DNA of 64,000 bases. Source: Osmia lignaria lignaria (taxonomy: Eukaryota > Arthropoda > Insecta > Hymenoptera > Megachilidae). The DNA lies in NCBI RefSeq assembly GCF_051020975.1, contig NC_135039.1:12684692-12748691 (forward strand), read 5' to 3'. Every line of letters begins with the position of its first letter. Within the stretch, counting starts at the first letter, position 1. Made by a program: the position numbers and the translations under genes. The notes under the pieces are model-generated. The model had not been told where the DNA came from. It saw only the letters and a list, made by a program, of their open reading frames with translations, and made no database searches. Of the stretch, positions 58,095 through 64,000 are shown piece by piece.

Positions 58095-59365
58095 ATGCTG
58101 GTTGGTCAGGTTCATCAAAATGCGATCACGAAACTCGTTCTCAACACGTTCGTCCGGTTTGTCGAACCTCTAACAAGAGAACAACGCGAACCGTCACTCA
58201 TGGATTTGAATGAAACTTTGTGGATTTATAGAGTGATCCAAGGTAAAAAGAACGGTATGCTTCATTCGTGCCTAATCGCCCGTTAAAGATACGAAAATGA
58301 ACGTCAAAGTTGCGTCAAACTAACGTCAAACGAGCGCTATAAAAAAAAGCCTTTCTTCCTGAAAAAATAATGTTTCTTAGGATATTTAAAAAAATTTTAC
58401 ATTTTTATAATAACTAAAAATATTACTTATTTTATTCTTAATTCAACGGTATATACTAATTTTATTATGCTTATTATGCTAGGCATAAACAGATATACGA
58501 CGAAACGTAGACCGTGCGCGGGATTGCATATTGATAACAAATAAGTTGATATTCAGATTTCCTTTTTTTGTTGCAGACTATAATATATGACGATGACAAA
58601 CACAATAAAAATTCAAAGGTATTAAAATGTATTAAATATCTTAACTGCACTTGTTTTGTATGAGATACATTTAATCGCGTTCCCCCGATGTTTTACCTTC
58701 AACTTTAGAAACTGCTATTGGTAATTTATTGGCAATTATTGGTAATTTCGCACGGCTGTTTGTAAAGTTATTATTCCCACATCTAATGCTCTGTAAATTG
58801 TATAATGTTATTTGATAATTTGATAATGTTATTTGACAAGGGGGGGCAATGGAGGCACTTGCCTTTGGACCTTAGAGCCTTAGGACCTTATGACTTTGGG
58901 GACCTTAGAGCCTTAGGACCTTAAGGACTTTAGAATCTTAGGAACTTGGGACCTTGAGACCGTAGAACCTTAGGACCTTAGGACTTTGGGGACTTTAGAG
59001 CCTTAGGACCTTGGAAACTTGGAAACTTGGAACCTTGAAACCTTAGGATTTTAGGACCTTAGGACTTTAGAACTTTAAGGACTTTAGGATCTTAGGACCT
59101 TGCCTTGGATAAAAAGAGAGTGTCGGATGTCGAATATAGCATTTATTGTCTCCTTCGTTTGGAACTCCGTCTCTTTCTCGCTCAAACTATTTCGAATTGT
59201 TCTTGACTCTTCTTTTCTTTCACACGGCTATAGCATACATTCGTTAATCTAGAAGTGATATTTTATATCATGCCCCCCCCCTAAAGAAATCCTACGGATG
59301 CCCATGCCACAAAGTTTCATTCAAATCTGTGAGTGGACGGATTCGCGGTGTTCCCTTGTAAGAAA
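58095..59365. repeat. Pair of inverted repeats flanking a minisatellite
   Basis: 58175-58245 (CAACGCGAACCGTCACTCATGG..TTGAATGAAACTTTGTGG) is the approximate inverse of 59310-59365 (CCACAAAGTTTCATTCAA..GTGAGTGGACGGATTCGCG). It probably marks the two ends of a degraded DNA transposon with the ACCTTAGG repeats inside. The ends are approximate. Confidence 0.5.
58851..59104. repeat. ACCTTAGG-type minisatellite, block 1
   Basis: Irregular tandem repetition of short units such as GACCTTAG, AGCCTTAG and GACTTTGGGG. The units group into about 30-40-bp higher-order repeats. It is the same repeat as in the intron of the lipase at 60725-61225. Confidence 0.85.
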
Positions 59366-60095
59366 AGACCCATGCACAATTTTGGACACCCTTCGCGCAG
59401 AGATCTTCGCTTTGGTAACTCTGGCGCCTTCCGATTTCACAATTCCTCTTCCCGATAAGATTTCGCTATGATACCGTGGGCAATGTTTACGCAGCGATTT
59501 AAGATTTCTAGGAATCAATATATAAACAATTGGTAAAACAAATGATAAATCTCTATTCTTCTTCTATGCGTCCTGAAATCCAACAGGTGAAAGCAGTGCG
59601 ATTCTATGGGCACGGTCATTATATTTGCGCATGAAAGACTGCAAATATTACATCACACATTGCATGGTTTAAAACGAGGTCGTAATACTGGTGACCGAGG
59701 GAAAGTACATTTACTGCTTTTCGTTTGACAAGTTGTAAGCAACCAGTACGAATTTCTGCTACCATTGGCTACTTCATCTAAACGCTCCTAATTAAGTATC
59801 TTGATACTCCCGTATAAACAGTGTAGTTTTACGTGGACTAATTTCATTTTCTTTCATTCTGTTAGGGTACCTGGATTTTGTTCAAATTGAAAGAAGAATA
59901 GCAAAGGTATAAAATAACGATAGAGTTGGAAAAGAAGAGACGAGTGTCCGGTACTGTATTTGAGTTTCATACCGCATAAGGAAAACCTGAAGAAGGCAGG
60001 GACAGTGGAAGAAACTTGTAGAAGGAGAAAAAGAAGAAGGTGGCAAGAGCGTCCGAGTTACACGGGACAAAGATTCGATGAAAGGTGAATGAAAG
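59366..60095. other. 5' flank of the pancreatic-type lipase
   Basis: AT-rich upstream region with the presumed promoter and 5' UTR. A short upstream open frame (ATGAAAGGTGAATGA) starts 17 bp before the chosen start and overlaps nothing else. No other feature recognised. Confidence 0.35.
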
Positions 60096-62627
60096 ATGCA
60101 GTCCAAGTTGGTAAGACAGGGTTTGGTTTTTCTAATCCTCATTGGCCTCTGGGTGATTGAGGCTAAGCGTTCCGGTAAGTGCTACTCAGATTATTTTTAA
60201 GATTGTAATTATTTTTAACTCACCTATTTAATTTGAGCCTTGTTTTTAGGAAAACTTCTGACATTGAGAAACCGACCTCTGCTTCGTCGAACGGATATTA
60301 ATCGTCAGGACTTGAAACCGAAAATTTGCTACGGTAGGAATTGCGACAAAGCTTTCTGGATAGAATATACGTAAAGGGGATAATTTATTTTTAGATTTAG
60401 TCGGATGTTTCGCGGATCCTCCGCCTCGTTTGACACTGAAACGACCACCGGAGCATCCAAATGTGATTCAGACAAGGTTTTTATTGTACACTCGTACCAG
60501 GCGAGAATCACCGGACAGTCTGCAGTACGGCGATGACTTTACATCGATTTTGCATTCACGATTCAACACCTCCAAGCCGCTGAAAGTTATAATACATGGG
60601 TACAAGGGGAGCGGAAGTGACGTTGGTGCGATACTCCTGGTACAGGCTCTTCTGAACTTGGTAATGAAAGAAAGATTCGTTTATTATTGTTAGATCTGTT
60701 CAGTGGAATAGCTGGGATTTTTAGGGCTGGGCCAGGTATTGTATTTTAGAACTTTAGAGCTATAGGATTTTGGGACATTGGGACTTTAAGGACTTTGGGA
60801 ACTTTAGAGCCTTAGGACCTTAAGGACTTTAGAATCTTAGGAGCTTGGGACCTTGGGATCTTAGGAATGTGGGGACCTTAGAGCCTTAGGACCTTAGGAA
60901 TTTGGGGATCTTAGAGCCTTAGGGCCTTAGGACTTTGGGGACCTTAGAGCCTTAGGACCTTAGGACTGTGGGGACCTTAGAGCCTTAGAACCTTCGGACT
61001 TTGGGGACCTTAGAGCCTTAGGACCTTAAGGACTTTAGAATCTTAGGAACTTGGGACCTTGGGACCGTAGGACCTTAGGACCTTAGGACTTTGGGGACCT
61101 TAGAGCCTTAAGACCTTAGGACTTTGGGGACCTTAGTGCCTTAGGACCTTAGGACTTTGGGGACTTTAGAGCCTTAGGACCTTAGAATCTTAGGACCTTA
61201 GAACTTTAGGATTTTAGGACTAAACCAAGTCCAGGCCCACTCTGATCCCTCCCCAGTTACGCCACTAGTTCTTTTCTCTATCATTACATCAAGAAATACT
61301 CCCCAGGAAGACACAAGCGTCCTGGTTCTCGACTGGACCAGAGGAGCTGCGACGACTTATCAAGCAGCAGTGGCAAACACCGAGCTCGTAGGTCGCCAAT
61401 TGGGTCTGGTCCTATTGGATGCCATTCACCTAGGCACTCTTCCTAAAAACATTCATATAATTGGCTTTAGTCTCGGAGCCCACGTGGCTGGCTGCGCTTC
61501 CGAGATTCTCAAGAAGAGGAATATCCTCCTTGGTCGTATCACCGGTCTAGATCCTGCATCGCCATTTTTCAGAAACCATCTGTTCAGGGAAAAGTCCAGG
61601 AAATTGGACGCAACTGACGCTCAACTGGTAGACATAATCCACACTGATGGATCCGAGGACTTTGCTGACGGTTTTGGACTCCTGAAGCCTCTGGGTCACA
61701 TCGATTTCTTTCCTAACGGCGGTAGAGAACAGCCTGGCTGCGTTGATGTGAAGAACTCCGTTGTCGTTAGTCATTTAAACGGTAGAATTTTCTTCATTTA
61801 ACATTTGATATTAATGGTGGAGTCGCTGGTAGCAATGTGAACAATGACATTGCAGAGGAAATGCTAACTAAGGAGATAGCTTGCAGCCATTTGAGAGCGT
61901 GGTCGTTGTTTTTGGAGAGTATGCACATGACGAATGAATCTTGCAAATTCAACGCCTGGCCCTGTCCTCAAGGGAGAAATTCCTATATAAACGGAATCTG
62001 TTTCCCAATGGAGTCCACTATGTGGTCCCAAGAGATGGGCTATAATGCCAACCTTGGCCCTTTAGGAATTTATTATTTGCCTACCCGAGAAGAGGAACCG
62101 TTTTGTGGTAAGATTGTAATGAAAATATGTACAAATATTTGTATTTTCATTCGGCTCGTCGCCAGGGCAATCTCTGAGAGCATCGGTTACCGTTTCTGAT
62201 GAAGGAACGAAAACGTCTGGAATGTTGTTTTTGAAGATGGAACAACGTAATTCGACGATAATCTTCAAGCTTCAATACACGTAAGATACGAACAAATAAA
62301 ATATTAATATTTTATAATTAATTTCAAGGTCTATTGTTCATCTTAATATTATCGGACACTTCGTATAAATAATGTAACGATATATGTTGTTTAAGAGCAA
62401 CGAAGCGGAGAAACAAACCGATGACGTTTTACAACATTGCTGCAGCGAAATTTCAATTTTTATCGAATAATCAAATTGCGATAAGAGCACAGATTTGGTA
62501 TCAAGCAAACAGGGATGAAGAAAACGAAAATGTAATTAAGAAGCCTAATTCGGATACTTTATTCATAGATAAGATTGCAATTGAGGATAGAAAAAACAAC
62601 AGGCACGTAAATTTATGGTCATCTTAA
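60096..62627 (+). CDS. Pancreatic-type triacylglycerol lipase / lipase H-like
   Basis: Secreted lipase of the pancreatic/hepatic family, likely acting on glycerolipids. Seven exons in phase: 60096-60174, 60250-60333, 60395-60660, 61307-61781, 61856-62107, 62166-62280, 62396-62627, giving 500 residues. A signal peptide (LVFLILIGLWVIEA) comes first. Family motifs follow: CFADPPP, TRFLLYTR, VIIHGYKGS, VLDWTRGA, GRITGLDPASPFF and DIIHTDG, then GHIDFFPNGG and ACSHLRAW. The nucleophile elbow reads GFSLG where most active members have GHSLG. The Asp lies in GLDPA, and the His after the lid is probably ACSH. A C-terminal beta-sandwich-like region (PLAT type) fits the length. Intron 3 holds the ACCTTAGG minisatellite. 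Confidence 0.92.
60725..61225. repeat. ACCTTAGG-type minisatellite, block 2, in lipase intron 3
   Basis: About 500 bp of GGGGACCTTAGAGCCTTAGG-type repeats with few interruptions, the same family as 58851-59104. Just after it, CCAGTTACGCCACTAG (61253-61268) looks like a DNA transposon end, matching the inverse of CAGTGGCGTAACTAG at 28700. Confidence 0.88.
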
Positions 62628-63042
62628 GATGAAATTAAAGATAAGACAATTTTAATTTACTTTTTATCTATGTACTGTATAGATGGGAATATTGTGGTTC
62701 AAATACAAGTATAAATTTACATGGTAGAACTGTGCTGTTGCAACGAGGAGAATGCAACGTTTTGTGAAAAAAAAGTTTTTCTTAACCTTAAAAATATAAA
62801 ATGATTATATCTAAAGTGTAGAATATAAACCCGAATTAAATGATTATCTATTCCTTTTTAATATTAATTTGTATCATTGTTCCTTCTGCTACGATATAAT
62901 TGTCTAATTACTATAATTTTTTGTAAAATGTGCTAGTACTTCAGAGTAAAGAAAAAGAATTTTTCAAATAGCCCGCGTGAAAACAAACGCGATGAGATGC
63001 GGTATAACCATAACCTCTTCTAAATAATAAGTCGATCCAAGA

Positions 63043-63947
63043 ATGACTATAAGAATGATGTCAAATTTAATGAATCAGTCGGTTTTCTTATTGAATAGAA
63101 GCTCGATTCAAATTTTGAAAAAAGTGAGTACTATTTTGAATAAATTTTGCTCAACATCAACAAACTAATAATTTTAAAAACAAAAGAATTTTTTGGTGAA
63201 GTAGTTAATAGCTTAGGGTAATGCTTTCTTCTAATATTATTTACAAATATCATTTCAGAACTTGCCAAACTTCAGACAGTATTATGCACAAATTAGATGT
63301 ATAAATACCTCTGTAGCTTACTATCAGTCTAATAATGTAGGGTCGTTGCCCCAAAAAAAGAAGAGCATCTTTGAAAAAAATCCTATTACATGGAAAAGTG
63401 CCATTGTAACAGGTACAATAGGTATTGCTCTTTTATCGTACTTATATTATCTACAAGATGTGAAAGATAAACAAATAGAACGTGAAAGAAGACGTGAATT
63501 AGGAAAAGCAGCAATAGGAGGGAAATTTGAGTTAGTTGATCCCGAAGGAAAAACTGTGAAGTCAGATGACTTTTTAGGACAGTGGCTTTTGATTTATTTT
63601 GGTTTCACGCACTGTCCTGATATCTGTCCGGATGAACTTGAAAAAATGAAAAAAACTGTTTACCTGTTGGGTATGTTATAAATAATATTGACATTAAAAC
63701 ACAAAAGATAGTATCTTATACTTGATTCTTATTTCAGAAACAGAACATAAGATTAAAGTTCAGCCTTTGTTTATCTCTGTTGATCCTGACAGAGATACAC
63801 CGGAAATTGTAGGAAAATATGTTAAAGAATTTTCTGACAAATTTATTGGTCTTACTGGAACAAAGGAACAAGTTGCTAAAGTCTGCAAAGCATACAGAGT
63901 GTACTATAGTAGTGGACCTAAAGATCAGGATGCAGATTACATTGTCA
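63043..63947 (+). CDS. Sco1: SCO1 copper chaperone for cytochrome c oxidase (partial, 3' end outside window)
   Basis: Inner-membrane mitochondrial protein that delivers copper to the CuA site of COX2. Exons 63043-63123, 63259-63670 and 63738-63947 join in phase, and the last ends in a donor (TTGTCA|GTAATA), so at least one more exon lies beyond the window. The N-terminus is basic with many Ser/Asn/Arg, fitting a mitochondrial presequence. One membrane segment follows (SAIVTGTIGIALLSYLYYL). The thioredoxin-like domain shows GGKFELVD, the copper ligands in CPDIC, FISVDPDRDTPE and the AYRVYYSSGPKD.DADYIV segment. The third copper ligand, a His, should lie in the missing exon. SCO1 rather than SCO2 follows from insects usually having one gene. 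Confidence 0.93.
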
Positions 63948-64000
63948 GTAATATATTTTTATTATACCTTGTTTAAATTATATTGTGTCAAGGAAAATAA

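Overview
The window looks like animal nuclear DNA, most likely from an insect and probably a hymenopteran. It is AT-rich, with short introns of about 60-100 bp, CpG-rich islands and many small palindromic DNA transposons. It also carries a U2 snRNA gene invaded by a non-LTR retrotransposon of the kind reported from wasps (Utopia-type). I rebuilt the gene models by hand from splice sites, reading phase and remembered family motifs. No database search was possible, so the species is an inference.

Layout. 1-3385 (-): 5 exons of a GluN3-like NMDA receptor subunit, running off the left edge. 5180-10006 (-): cyclin-G-associated kinase/auxilin (Gak), 7 exons. 10759-13374 (+): Atg7, 8 exons, divergent from Gak across a 752-bp shared upstream region. 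16500-22390 (+): a Vgll4/Tgi homologue (Hippo pathway, two Tondu motifs) with two alternative first coding exons. 22391-31691: about 9 kb with no gene I can support, holding a GC-rich hAT-like MITE, a 112-bp satellite and a foldback element with tRNA-like parts. 31692-35819 (-): Snx13, 9 exons. 38000-38185 (+): a complete U2 snRNA gene with a PSE-like promoter, preceded by a 0.5-kb near-perfect palindrome.

38187-53968 is the most unusual part. Two near full-length retrotransposons, each with one intact ORF (1748 and 1744 aa: two N-terminal zinc fingers, reverse transcriptase, CCHC finger and restriction-like endonuclease), and a third, internally deleted copy sit head-to-tail. Each is separated from the next by a 150-bp copy of the 3' part of U2. 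The arrangement fits repeated insertion at one site in U2, each time duplicating the rest of the gene, so the upstream U2 stays complete. The oldest U2 piece, at the far right, is decayed and is followed by a 3'-box-like sequence.

54358-57176 (-): an acid lipase, 8 exons. 60096-62627 (+): a pancreatic-type lipase, 7 exons. 63043-end (+): the first 3 exons of the copper chaperone Sco1. Apart from the Gak/Atg7 head-to-head pair the genes are unrelated housekeeping or signalling genes, and there are no operons.
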